From Bacillota bacterium (GTDB taxonomy: Bacteria > Bacillota > Clostridia > Lachnospirales > Lachnospiraceae), in assembly GCA_023398855.1 (NCBI GenBank), contig JAEWRS010000224.1:1-13028 (forward strand): a stretch of 13,028 nucleotides of DNA. The letters are read 5' to 3'. The translations under genes and the position numbers were made by a program. Below the pieces are notes generated by a model that did no database searches, was not told the DNA's origin, and worked only from the letters and a program-made list of their open reading frames with translations. Positions 1 through 7,406 of this stretch are shown in pieces (the first letter of the stretch is position 1; the number at the start of each line of letters is the position of its first letter).

Positions 1-136
1 CATCGTGGGTGAACTCTGCACCATTAAATCCGAAGATAAATTTACGCAGTCGTTATAAGCAACGGTTATTGATTATAAAGCTGCGGTATGTTTTAATCAC
101 TATACTGACTTGAGTATGACGAAGGGGAGGATAGTG
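1..136 (+). other. Upstream flank of the Crp/Fnr gene, possible 3' tail of another gene
   Basis: The second frame is open from base 2 to a TAA at 56-58 and could be the last 18 codons of a gene that starts outside the window. Its first residues read IVGELC, close to LIGELC in the recognition-helix region of the regulator that follows. This is too short to call a gene. Between 59 and 136 there is a -10-like TATACT at 101-106, but no convincing -35 at the right distance, so the promoter of the regulator is not firmly located. The ribosome binding site GGGGAGG sits at 124-130. Confidence 0.25.
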
Positions 137-814
137 ATGAATTCTGACACAGGAAATCTAACTTTGCCATTAGAGCCAAATGAGAAACTTGAAAAGTTGA
201 TTTCAGAATTTGGTGAAGAGTATACATATCCGGCAAGAGAAATATTTCTGGAGCCCGGAATGTATCTGAAGGATGTCATATACATTAAAAGCGGCCGAAC
301 CAGACATTATATGGTTGGCAGTGACGGATCGGAGAAAATTCTGTATACGCTGACTGACGGTTGGTTTTTTGGAGAAACCCCTTGTTCTATGAATAAACCA
401 ACAGGGCTATATTCCAAAACAGAGATTAAAACTATTCTGTATAAAATACCCGCAAAAACATACCAGAATCTGCTGGACAGCAACAAAATCTTCCGCGATG
501 CGGTGCTGGAAAGCTATTCCCGTAAAATGCTCAATCTGCGATATGAAGTAGCAAATCTTACCTTTAACTCTTGTAAAGACCGATTAAAGCGGTTATTCTG
601 TACAACCGCAGATACTGCGAAATTAATTGAAGATCAATGGTATAATTTGAAGGTTAATTATAACCAATATGAACTCAGTACGATAGTTGGTGGTTCAAGA
701 GTAACCGTTAGTAAGCTGATTGGTGAACTTTGTTGTGATGGTTTTATCCGAGTTGTCAATCGAACAATGCAGGTAAATGCAAAAAAATATAAAGATTATT
801 CAGATGAAAATTAA
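137..814 (+). CDS. Crp/Fnr-family transcriptional regulator (CprK-like)
   Basis: A 225-residue effector-sensing DNA-binding protein, of ordinary length for the family. Residues about 28-115 look like a cyclic-nucleotide-binding-type beta-roll, with the GSDGSEKILY and WFFGE segments typical of Crp/Fnr proteins. A dimerisation helix follows at about 117-140. A winged helix-turn-helix lies at 175-215, with recognition helix GSRVTVSKLIGEL. I chose ATG 137 because GGGGAGG (124-130) lies six bases upstream; the longer reading from 110 has no such site. There is no N-terminal four-cysteine cluster of the Fnr type, although C83, C146, C155, C199 and C200 are present. The general look recalls CprK, the halorespiration regulator, and CprK-like proteins often sense small organic ligands. 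The ligand here is unknown. It is followed by its own terminator and then by Crp-like palindromes ahead of the catabolic operon, so it probably controls that operon (inference). Confidence 0.9.
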   Translation: MNSDTGNLTLPLEPNEKLEKLISEFGEEYTYPAREIFLEPGMYLKDVIYIKSGRTRHYMVGSDGSEKILYTLTDGWFFGETPCSMNKPTGLYSKTEIKTILYKIPAKTYQNLLDSNKIFRDAVLESYSRKMLNLRYEVANLTFNSCKDRLKRLFCTTADTAKLIEDQWYNLKVNYNQYELSTIVGGSRVTVSKLIGELCCDGFIRVVNRTMQVNAKKYKDYSDEN

Positions 815-831
815 ATATTAACTAATCAATT

Positions 832-869
832 AGAAGACTGTAGGTGTAATTGCCTATGGTTCTTTTTTT
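832..869 (+). terminator. Intrinsic terminator after the Crp/Fnr gene
   Basis: An imperfect hairpin pairs AGAA plus CTGTAGGT (832-845) with GCCTATGG plus TTCT (852-863), with a two-base bulge, some G-U pairs and a six-base loop. A run of seven T follows (863-869). It lies 18 bases after the regulator's stop codon and would separate it from the downstream operon. Confidence 0.7.
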
Positions 870-905
870 ACTGTTTGTTAATTGTATGATTTGTTTCTTT
901 ATTTG

Positions 906-944
906 TGTAACATATCTTACAGTTTAACATATTACACATTGTAA
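906..944 (+). promoter_or_regulatory. Crp/Fnr-type operator palindromes
   Basis: TGTAA (906-910), six bases, TTACA (917-921) form a perfect palindrome with the geometry of Crp-family sites (five-base arms, six-base spacer). A second, tighter palindrome TTACA-CAT-TGTAA occupies 932-944. The two lie about 75 and 51 bases upstream of the start predicted from the promoter at 954-982, positions compatible with activation. That the adjacent regulator binds here is inference from proximity and site architecture. Confidence 0.55.
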
Positions 945-953
945 ACTAGCACG

Positions 954-982
954 TAGAGATATGTTTTATCGTCATATATAAT
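954..982 (+). promoter_or_regulatory. Sigma-A-type promoter of the catabolic operon
   Basis: TAGAGA (954-959, four of six matches to TTGACA) is separated by 17 bases from a perfect TATAAT (977-982). The weak -35 together with the upstream palindromes fits an activator-dependent promoter. Predicted transcription start is near 989. A second, less certain promoter-like pair, TTGTTT (1257-1262) and TATAAA (1280-1285) with a 17-base spacer, lies directly ahead of the aldolase gene but would leave almost no leader. Confidence 0.55.
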
Positions 983-1059
983 GAAAACATGCAATGGAAA
1001 CAAACGAAAATATACATTTGTGAAAAGGGTGGAAGGGGCTGCCAAAGCAAGGGAAATAT

Positions 1060-1245
1060 TTGAAAGTGCCGCGAGAAATTATGTTGCGGGCATTAGCACT
1101 GAGTAACCTGATTGGTATTTACCAGAAGAATCAGCTCGGTATACTATCACAAACACATTGGTCTTTGAGGAGTATTGGGCGGATGGGTCGGGATGGCATG
1201 CGTTCGGCTTATGTGGAATTTTTGAAAATCATGCTGGAAAACTAA
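1060..1245 (+). pseudogene. Relic of CyuA/YhaM-family L-cysteine desulfidase (UPF0597)
   Basis: The 61-codon frame opens with TTG and has no clear ribosome binding site. Residues 6-30 contain LRALALSNLIGIYQKNQLG followed by ILS. I recognise this as the segment of CyuA/YhaM proteins that in E. coli reads RALMLSHLSAIYIHNQL and continues with RLSALC. Here the frame jumps straight after LS to SLRSIGRMGRDGM...FLKIM, which resembles the extreme C-terminus of the same family. About 80-100 residues between these blocks and roughly 300 N-terminal residues are missing. Upstream bases 1031-1050 read VEGAAK in another frame, suggesting further decay by frameshift. Full-length members are about 430 residues and convert L-cysteine to pyruvate, ammonia and sulfide. 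The fragment sits between the operon promoter and the aldolase gene, so the ancestral operon probably began with a desulfidase-like gene. The family comparison is from memory, not alignment. Confidence 0.6.
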
Positions 1246-1306
1246 GAACTATTTCCTTGTTTTATAACGAGGTGATATATATAAAGACAAAGAGAGGATA
1301 TTTATT

Positions 1307-2221
1307 ATGACAAATTTACAGGGTTCCTGGGTGGCAATGCCAACTCCATTCACAGAGGATGACAACATTGATTTTCAGGGATTTGATACGCTGATTCAGC
1401 GGCAAATTAAATTCGGTACATCACAGCTGTTTGTGCTTGGTTCAGCTGGTGAGGTTACTCTTTTATCACTAGAAGAAAAGAAGGCAATTGTTAGAGAAGT
1501 CATTAAAATGGCCAGTGGCAAGATTCCGGTATTTTTCAGTGCTTCAGCGATGACAACAGACCAGAGTGTTGAGTTTGCTCAGTTTTGCGAAAGGGAAGGC
1601 GCCGATGGTGTGATCTTTACCGTACCACCTTATGTGCTGGTACCTCAGGCCGCTGCATATGCGCATATTGATACCTGTATGAGTGCAGTCAGTATTCCTT
1701 GCGGTATCTACAACAACCCGTCCCGGCTGGGTGTGCAGATTATGCCGGAAAGCATTAAGAAGTTATCTGACAAGCACCCGCATTTTGTTGTTGACAAAGA
1801 GGCTATGGCGAGTGTCGAACAGCTGGTTCAGGTCCAGCGTCTGTGTGGTGATAAAATTAAAATTATGTGTTGTGACTATCCGAAATACTCAATCGTTATT
1901 CCCACTCTGGCAGTGGGTGGTACCGGGACTGCCAACATTGGCGGAAACATCATTCCGGAAGAGGCAGCTTCTTATTCCAGGCCTTGGACGGATATGACGA
2001 TCATGGAAGAGTGCCGCAGAGATTATTTCAAATGGTTTCCACTGCTCCAGAAGCTGTATGATTTCTCAAATCCGATTGTTATCAAGGCAGCACTTGAAAT
2101 TCTCGGATTACCAGGAGGCCATCTGCGTAAACCTTACCTGGCGTATGGTGGTAAGAAATTGGAGGACCTGGAGACCCTGATGGGTGAGATGGGCGTTATT
2201 GATAAATATGGTGTAAAATAA
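1307..2221 (+). CDS. DapA-superfamily (dihydrodipicolinate synthase/N-acetylneuraminate lyase) aldolase
   Basis: A 304-residue class I aldolase or lyase of the DapA/NanA TIM-barrel superfamily, full length. The pyruvate-binding signature is GSAGE at 45-49 (GTTGE in DapA). The catalytic tyrosine is Y135 in YNNPSR, and the Schiff-base lysine is K164 in VVDKEA, at the same spacing as DapA Y133 and K161. R140 matches the substrate-carboxylate arginine of DapA. The two threonines of the DapA GTTGE loop are replaced by S46 and A47, and the late glycine-rich loop reads GGTGTANIGGN rather than the usual GISV form, so this is unlikely to be the lysine-biosynthesis enzyme. It probably makes or cleaves a pyruvate-containing (2-keto acid) compound in a catabolic setting. 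GAGAGGA at 1292-1298 supports the start. It is the first intact gene of a five-gene operon, and the flavoenzyme starts 16 bases after its stop. Confidence 0.88.
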   Translation: MTNLQGSWVAMPTPFTEDDNIDFQGFDTLIQRQIKFGTSQLFVLGSAGEVTLLSLEEKKAIVREVIKMASGKIPVFFSASAMTTDQSVEFAQFCEREGADGVIFTVPPYVLVPQAAAYAHIDTCMSAVSIPCGIYNNPSRLGVQIMPESIKKLSDKHPHFVVDKEAMASVEQLVQVQRLCGDKIKIMCCDYPKYSIVIPTLAVGGTGTANIGGNIIPEEAASYSRPWTDMTIMEECRRDYFKWFPLLQKLYDFSNPIVIKAALEILGLPGGHLRKPYLAYGGKKLEDLETLMGEMGVIDKYGVK

Positions 2222-2237
2222 GAAACAGGAGAGCAAA

Positions 2238-3596
2238 ATGAGTGAAAAACTGATTGTCATAGGAGGTACTGCGGCTGGTTTAAGCGCAGCCTCCAAAGCC
2301 CGGCGGACGATGCCGGACATGGATATCAAAGTGTTTGAAAAATCCGGGTACGTAAGTTATGGTGCCTGCGGGCTGCCCTATTTCGTCGGTGGGTTAATTG
2401 ATGAAGCGGATGAATTGATTGCCATGACTGCGCAGCAATTAACTACCAAACGAAATATTGCTACCTTTATACACCATGAAGTAACCAAGATTGACCGGGA
2501 ACATAAAACGGTTACGGTATTAAATCTTGATTCTAAGGAAGAAACCAGTTATTCTTATGATAAGCTTGTAATCTCTACTGGTGCGAAACCGATCAAACCG
2601 GATATCGCCGGCATTGATGCCGATGGTGTTTATTATTTGCGAACAGTAGAAGACGGTATTCTTTTAAAAGAAAGGGCTGCTTTGCAGGGACAGACTGCAG
2701 CAATTATCGGCGGTGGTTTTATCGGACTTGAAATGGCAGAAGAGCTGACTCAAGTAGGTGTTCAGGTTCATCTGTTCGAAAAGATGGAGCGATTGCTCCC
2801 ATTTCTGGATGCGAGTTTTTCGCAAAATGTTAAAGAAACCCTTGAAGCAAAAGGTGTTGTTGTTCACCTGAATGCCGATGTGACAGGGTTTGCTACTAAA
2901 AACGGAGCCGTATGTGCCGTAGAAACAGATACGGGTGAGTCACAGCCGGTTGATTATATTCTGATGTCAATTGGTGTTTTGCCGGCATCTGAGCTGGCAA
3001 AAAAGGCCGGATTAAAGCTTGGATTAAAAGATGCCATTGTTGTGGACGACCGCATGCAAACCAGTGATGATTCGATTTGGGCGTGTGGAGATTGTGTTGA
3101 AATGAAGCAGATTGTAACCGGTAAGACAGCCTATGTTCCGCTCGGAACGACCGCCAATAAACAAGGGAAAGTAGCCGGCGAGAATCTGGCCGGCGGAGAA
3201 GATTATTTTCCTGGTGTGCTTGGATCCGTTGTTACGAAAGTATTTGAACTGACGATTGCTGCGACCGGATTATCGGTTAGGGAGGCGGAGCAAGCCGGAT
3301 TTGAACCGGCGACATCGATCATTACGAAGGCCGACCGAGCTTCCTATTATCCTGGCGGTAAAGATAATATAATTTGTTTGGTTCTGGACCAGAAATCGGG
3401 GCAGCTTCTCGGAGCACAGGGAATTGGCAGTGAGAGTGTTTCCGGACGGATTAATGTGTTTGCTACAGCAATTACTAATCGGATGACGGTAAAACAAATC
3501 AGTGAGCTGGATTTGGTTTATGCACCTCCAGTAGCACCGGTTTACGATCCGATTTTAATTGCGGCCAGTCAGGCGATGAAAAAAGTTAAGGGGTAA
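2238..3596 (+). CDS. FAD-dependent pyridine nucleotide-disulfide oxidoreductase, CoA-disulfide/persulfide reductase type
   Basis: A 452-residue flavoprotein of the single-cysteine branch of the disulfide reductases (CoA-disulfide reductase, NADH oxidase, NADH-dependent persulfide reductase). The N-terminal FAD-binding motif IGGTAAGLSAA is at 8-18. The redox cysteine is C44 in SYGACGLPYFVGG. The NAD(P)H-binding motif GGGFIGLE is at 158-165, and the second FAD motif WACGDC is at 281-286. The C-terminal dimerisation domain carries ASYYPGG (368-374) and YAPPVAPVYDP (428-438), the tyrosine-bearing loops found in CoA-disulfide reductases. There is no C-terminal rhodanese domain, which some persulfide reductases have. 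It probably reduces a low-molecular-weight disulfide or persulfide, or oxygen, in the cytoplasm; the exact substrate cannot be told apart by sequence. AGGAGA (2227-2232) precedes the start, and its last codons contain the ribosome binding site of the next gene. Confidence 0.9.
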   Translation: MSEKLIVIGGTAAGLSAASKARRTMPDMDIKVFEKSGYVSYGACGLPYFVGGLIDEADELIAMTAQQLTTKRNIATFIHHEVTKIDREHKTVTVLNLDSKEETSYSYDKLVISTGAKPIKPDIAGIDADGVYYLRTVEDGILLKERAALQGQTAAIIGGGFIGLEMAEELTQVGVQVHLFEKMERLLPFLDASFSQNVKETLEAKGVVVHLNADVTGFATKNGAVCAVETDTGESQPVDYILMSIGVLPASELAKKAGLKLGLKDAIVVDDRMQTSDDSIWACGDCVEMKQIVTGKTAYVPLGTTANKQGKVAGENLAGGEDYFPGVLGSVVTKVFELTIAATGLSVREAEQAGFEPATSIITKADRASYYPGGKDNIICLVLDQKSGQLLGAQGIGSESVSGRINVFATAITNRMTVKQISELDLVYAPPVAPVYDPILIAASQAMKKVKG

Positions 3597-3601
3597 TACA
3601 A

Positions 3602-4018
3602 ATGAACATACTATATGATGTAGTGATTCCGGCTGGTGTGGATATCCGCATGGCAATCACAGATTATGTTCTGGCGAAAAAATGGGAAGAGGTTGCCATT
3701 ATCGGGGCGGTTGGTTCGGTTCAGGATATGAAGTTTACCACGCCTGTAGAAAATGAACTGCCGCTGCGTATCGGTTCAACTCCCTGCTTTGGGGCGGCGG
3801 AAATATTATCTTTTTCCGGTGAAATCATGAAGCGGGAACATATGGATCCGGAACTTGAGTCGGTATATCCGGATAAAAGCAGTCCATTGTTTGTACATAT
3901 TCATGCAAGCTGCGCTACTGCAGGTGGCCATGTTTGTGGAGGCGGCTTAAAGAGTGGTGTTGCGTTTCGAGAACTACGAGTCTTTTTGGTACCACTTAAA
4001 AAACGAACGAACGTATAA
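3602..4018 (+). CDS. Stand-alone PPC (DUF296) domain protein
   Basis: A 138-residue protein that is little more than one PPC domain (plant and prokaryote conserved, DUF296). The hallmark block is HIHASCATAGGHVCGGGL at 99-116. It corresponds to the family HxHAS...G..GGHL signature and includes H99, H101 and H110, which could bind a metal. In plants the domain is fused to AT-hooks. Free-standing bacterial versions have no generally accepted activity, and I assign none. AAGGGG (3588-3593) overlaps the end of the flavoprotein gene and the start lies five bases after that stop, so the two are probably translationally coupled. Its stop codon in turn overlaps the Shine-Dalgarno site of the TAXI gene. 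This fixed place between the enzymes and the transporter suggests a role in the same pathway, either enzymatic or sensory. Confidence 0.85.
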   Translation: MNILYDVVIPAGVDIRMAITDYVLAKKWEEVAIIGAVGSVQDMKFTTPVENELPLRIGSTPCFGAAEILSFSGEIMKREHMDPELESVYPDKSSPLFVHIHASCATAGGHVCGGGLKSGVAFRELRVFLVPLKKRTNV

Positions 4019-4030
4019 GGAGAAGATGAG

Positions 4031-5110
4031 ATGAAAAAAATTATGGGATCAGCAGTTGCAATTATTATGGGCCTGTCACTGGCTGGTTGTGGGTCTACAA
4101 CGGAAACAAAGACAACAAATGAAACTACTATGGCAGCAGCCAGCACTGATGGGGCAGAGAAGGTGGCAGCGGATACAGGTTCTGTCAAGAAACCCAGTTC
4201 CCCGCTTCGATATTCATTAGGGACAAGCTCGGCTGGCGGTAACTTCTATCTGGTTGGTGGTGGAGCTGCAACGATCTTAAATAACACCCTTCCGGACTAC
4301 TTTGTTATTACAGCAGAAGAGACCGGAGGTTCTTCGGCAAACCTAACCATGATACAGGCTGGCGAAGCAGAGCTGGGTATCTCCATGACTTCATCACTTG
4401 CAGAAGCTTGGGAGGGTGAAGCAGAGTGGACCGGCGGAAAGATGGATAAGATAAGAGGTTTGGTGCCGTTATATCCATCTTACCTGACCATGTATACACT
4501 GGCATCTTCAGATGTGAATAATTTAACCGATTTTAACGGTAAGGTGATTGGTCTTGGGTCTAAAGGTATGGCCATGGACAGTGTCTTCAGAGCTGCATTT
4601 GATGATCTTGGTATCAAGCCATCCTCAATATTTAATGATGGACATGGAGCCACTGCCTCAGCGGTTGGTGATGGCCAGCTGGATGCCGCATTAATCTTTT
4701 ATTATCCGCCGGCATCTGCGATTTCAGAGCTCGAAGCTACTCAGGATGTGCGGTTTATTGGATTAACGGAAGAAGAACAGACTTTCCTTACGGAGAAATA
4801 TCCTTTCTATAGCGCTGATGTGTTAAAATCTGGCTCCTATAAGGGCCTGAATGAAGATATTAATGTTGTTTCTGAATGGAATATGCTGGTATCAAGCAGT
4901 GAGGTACCTCAGGAGTATGGCTATATTATGGCAAAAGCCATTTTTGAAAATAATCCGGCATTCATCGAGGTTCATAAAAGTCTGATGTACGCGACTCCGG
5001 AGAATTATTTGCATTTCAATGTTCCGCTGCATGCAGGAACCGTTCAGTATCTAAAAGAGATTGGGGTTGAAGTCCCGGCAGAGTTGATTCCGGAAGAGTA
5101 TGTAGAATAG
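4031..5110 (+). CDS. TAXI-family TRAP transporter substrate-binding lipoprotein
   Basis: A 359-residue extracytoplasmic solute receptor. The signal peptide at 1-19 ends in a lipobox LAGC with C20 as the lipidation site. A threonine/alanine-rich linker to about residue 55 follows, as expected for a lipoprotein tethered to a Gram-positive membrane. The mature domain begins YSLGTSSAGGNFYLVGGG, the typical TAXI N-terminal strand and loop (TAXI members read G(T/S)..GG.YY..G). The body contains TGGSSANLTMIQAGEAELG, a conserved receptor segment. TAXI receptors deliver small carboxylates, such as dicarboxylates or amino-acid-like acids, to TRAP permeases, but the ligand here is not predictable. AAGGAG (4017-4022) precedes ATG 4031. 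It is followed after 33 bases by its fused permease partner. Confidence 0.92.
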   Translation: MKKIMGSAVAIIMGLSLAGCGSTTETKTTNETTMAAASTDGAEKVAADTGSVKKPSSPLRYSLGTSSAGGNFYLVGGGAATILNNTLPDYFVITAEETGGSSANLTMIQAGEAELGISMTSSLAEAWEGEAEWTGGKMDKIRGLVPLYPSYLTMYTLASSDVNNLTDFNGKVIGLGSKGMAMDSVFRAAFDDLGIKPSSIFNDGHGATASAVGDGQLDAALIFYYPPASAISELEATQDVRFIGLTEEEQTFLTEKYPFYSADVLKSGSYKGLNEDINVVSEWNMLVSSSEVPQEYGYIMAKAIFENNPAFIEVHKSLMYATPENYLHFNVPLHAGTVQYLKEIGVEVPAELIPEEYVE

Positions 5111-5143
5111 CTTTTGGAATATCATACGAAGGGGTAGGTTAAT

Positions 5144-7054
5144 ATGGAGAAAAAAAGTACATATCAGCAGGTGATGAAAGGAATTATCGTGGCACTTGCT
5201 CTGTTTGCGGTATTTATTCATGTAGGCAATTATACACTGTTTACAATACCCAGTATCTTGTTTTATGCATGGCACTTGTTAATAGGAATGGTTTTCATTT
5301 TTCTTTGTCATCCGCTGGGAAACAAAAAAAAGCTGTCGCCGCAGATGCAAATTATATGCCGGGTCATTGACTGGATTTTGATAATATTAACTATCGTGGT
5401 CAGTATGTATGTAATCACTAACTTTGATCAATACACAGCAAATATGCAGAATAATAAATTGACTTCAGAGCTTTATGTTTTTGGTATGATTATTACACTA
5501 CTAGTACTGGAAGCAGGCCGGAGAGTATTGGGAAATGTACTTCCAATCATTGCTTTAGTAGCAATTGCTTATGCATTATTTGGAAATAAAATACCGGGGT
5601 TGTTTGGTCATAGAGGATATACGCTTCAAAGAACGTTGATGGCAATTTTCTCTGACCGCGGAGTTTATGGAACGCCAATTGGAACCTCGGCGTCAAACGT
5701 TTACCTGTTCCTGTTATTTGCATCGTACTTAAATATATCAGGTGCGGATCAGATTTTCCAGGATATTGCAACCGCACTGGCAGGTAAAAAGCGTGGCGGT
5801 CCGGCGAAAATGGCCGTTATCGCAAGTGCATTCTTTGGTACAATCTCCGGCAGCTGTGTGGCTAATGTTGTGAGTACGGGGGCGTTTACCATTCCCCTGA
5901 TGAAACGTAATGGCTATAAGTCTGATGTTGCTGGTGCAGTAGAAGCCGTAGCATCCACTGGAGGGCAGATTATGCCACCAATCATGGGTGCCGCCGCATT
6001 CGTATTGGCAGATGTAACTGGTATCTCATATGCAACCGTTTGTGTTTCAGCAATTCTGCCGGCCCTTATGTACTATGTCTGTCTCATGAAAATGGTGGAT
6101 TTAGAGGCGGTTAAGTATAACATCCGCGGCTTGGATGAGTCGGAGATTCCGGATTTAAATGACTCACTGAAAAGGGGGCTTAAGTTATTTGTTCCGGTTG
6201 CTGTTTTATTGTTTATGATGCTGGCAATTAAAGCAACACCCATGAAAGCCGCTATCTATGCGATTGCATCAATTTTGATCTTTGGATTTTTGGACAAAAA
6301 AGACCCGATTCGCTTAAAAGGCATTGTTGATGGTGCGGTAAGTACTGGTAAGTCGCTTTGCTCAGTCGTGGGTGCTTGCGCCACAGCTGGTATTGTTGTT
6401 GCAATCTTTTCCTTGACTGGACTTGGACTTAAGTTCTCCAATTTTATCGTTCAGTTAGGCGGAAATGCTTTGATTCCAAGTCTTATTTTGGCAATGCTGG
6501 TATGCGCGGTTCTGGGTATGGGACTACCAACTGCAGCAGCTTATATTGTTTGTGCGACAGCGATTGCTCCGGCGATTGTAGGGCTTGGTGTACCAACTCT
6601 GCCGGCTCATTTGTTTCTACTGTATTTTGCCTCATTATCCGCAATTACTCCACCAGTTGCAGTAGCATCTTATGCGGCAGCGGGTATTGCAGATGAGAAT
6701 CCAATAAAGGTGGGGTTTACCGCTGTCAAGCTGGGCATTACTGGATTTATCCTTCCGTTTGCGTTTGTCCTCAATACGGATTATCTAGACCTTAGTTTTA
6801 GTTTCCAGACGCTGTTGACACTATTATCTGCCTTTGTTGTATGTTACGGTTTGGCATGTGCCTTACAGGGATATGTTGAAGGGAAGATTACTGTGTTGGA
6901 AAGGATTGGGTTCTTATTGGCGATAGGTCTGGCAATTACTCCATTCGTCATTCCTTCCTTAGTTGGAATTGCAATATTTGTTGTTTTGTATGGCTATCGT
7001 CTTTTGGAAGCCAAACGGTTGAGAACCAAAATTGTTATGGAACAATCCGCATAA
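5144..7054 (+). CDS. TRAP transporter fused permease (DctQM-type, TAXI class)
   Basis: A 636-residue integral membrane protein in which the small (DctQ-like) and large (DctM-like) TRAP subunits are fused, as usual for TAXI systems. The N-terminal part (about 10-125) holds four hydrophobic segments. The large domain from about 130 contains the family blocks GTISGSCVANVVSTG (232-246) and GGQIMPPIMGAAAF, and the later hairpin region MGLPTAAAYIV. The last 60 residues add further membrane segments. TRAP systems use an ion gradient, usually sodium, and a binding protein to import organic acids. GAAGGGG upstream of ATG 5144 acts as the ribosome binding site. It is the last gene of the operon and is followed by a strong terminator. 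Confidence 0.92.
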   Translation: MEKKSTYQQVMKGIIVALALFAVFIHVGNYTLFTIPSILFYAWHLLIGMVFIFLCHPLGNKKKLSPQMQIICRVIDWILIILTIVVSMYVITNFDQYTANMQNNKLTSELYVFGMIITLLVLEAGRRVLGNVLPIIALVAIAYALFGNKIPGLFGHRGYTLQRTLMAIFSDRGVYGTPIGTSASNVYLFLLFASYLNISGADQIFQDIATALAGKKRGGPAKMAVIASAFFGTISGSCVANVVSTGAFTIPLMKRNGYKSDVAGAVEAVASTGGQIMPPIMGAAAFVLADVTGISYATVCVSAILPALMYYVCLMKMVDLEAVKYNIRGLDESEIPDLNDSLKRGLKLFVPVAVLLFMMLAIKATPMKAAIYAIASILIFGFLDKKDPIRLKGIVDGAVSTGKSLCSVVGACATAGIVVAIFSLTGLGLKFSNFIVQLGGNALIPSLILAMLVCAVLGMGLPTAAAYIVCATAIAPAIVGLGVPTLPAHLFLLYFASLSAITPPVAVASYAAAGIADENPIKVGFTAVKLGITGFILPFAFVLNTDYLDLSFSFQTLLTLLSAFVVCYGLACALQGYVEGKITVLERIGFLLAIGLAITPFVIPSLVGIAIFVVLYGYRLLEAKRLRTKIVMEQSA

Positions 7055-7085
7055 ACAATGGTTCCTAATCATAATGAGCGAGGTT

Positions 7086-7120
7086 GGGGTGCAGCAGATA
7101 TTTCTGCTGCACCTCTTTGT
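7086..7120 (+). terminator. Strong intrinsic terminator of the TRAP operon
   Basis: GGTGCAGCAGA (7088-7098) pairs perfectly with TCTGCTGCACC (7103-7113) around a four-base TATT loop. Two more pairs are possible at the base (one G-U and one G-C). The T-rich tract TCTTTGTATT follows. It lies about 30 bases after the permease stop codon. Confidence 0.88.
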
Positions 7121-7406
7121 ATTATAAATAGATTTATTAACAATCCCACTAACTGTTTGTTAGATGGCTGTCAATTTTAAGTAACAACCATATAAGTAGT
7201 CGTTCTGTGTAAAAGTTCTATATTAATGATGCGTTAAGAGTCGGCGCAGAAATTGCTCACATAATTAGAGTAGGTATGTTTACAGATGGAGTAATAGGAG
7301 GGGGTATATAGGAAATGAGTAGTTGTTCTTTTAGGGATCGTGTCAAATATGGCATCATCTACGTTCCTTTTAACCATTGTGGGAACATTTGTGACACCTT
7401 AAATAA
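7121..7406. other. Gene-poor AT-rich intergenic stretch
   Basis: I see no convincing gene here. It contains a small hairpin, CCACTAAC (7146-7153) with GTTAG-A-TGG (7159-7167), without a T tract. It also has a GTTCC/GGAAC pair (7363-7367 with 7382-7386) and the left arm of a longer inverted repeat, GGGAACATT (7381-7389). A frame of 52 codons with an AGGAGG 13 bases upstream runs from 7315 to 7473, but it covers the uvrB control elements and has no recognisable content. Confidence 0.5.

Noticed and set aside
1683..1997. 104-codon frame inside the aldolase gene
   Set aside because: It overlaps the catalytic Tyr and Lys region of the aldolase in another frame. The aldolase reading is clearly the real one.
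7213..7311. Open stretch of 32 codons ending in TAG with a protein-like composition
   Set aside because: It has no start with a ribosome binding site and no recognised family. The length is within chance expectation.
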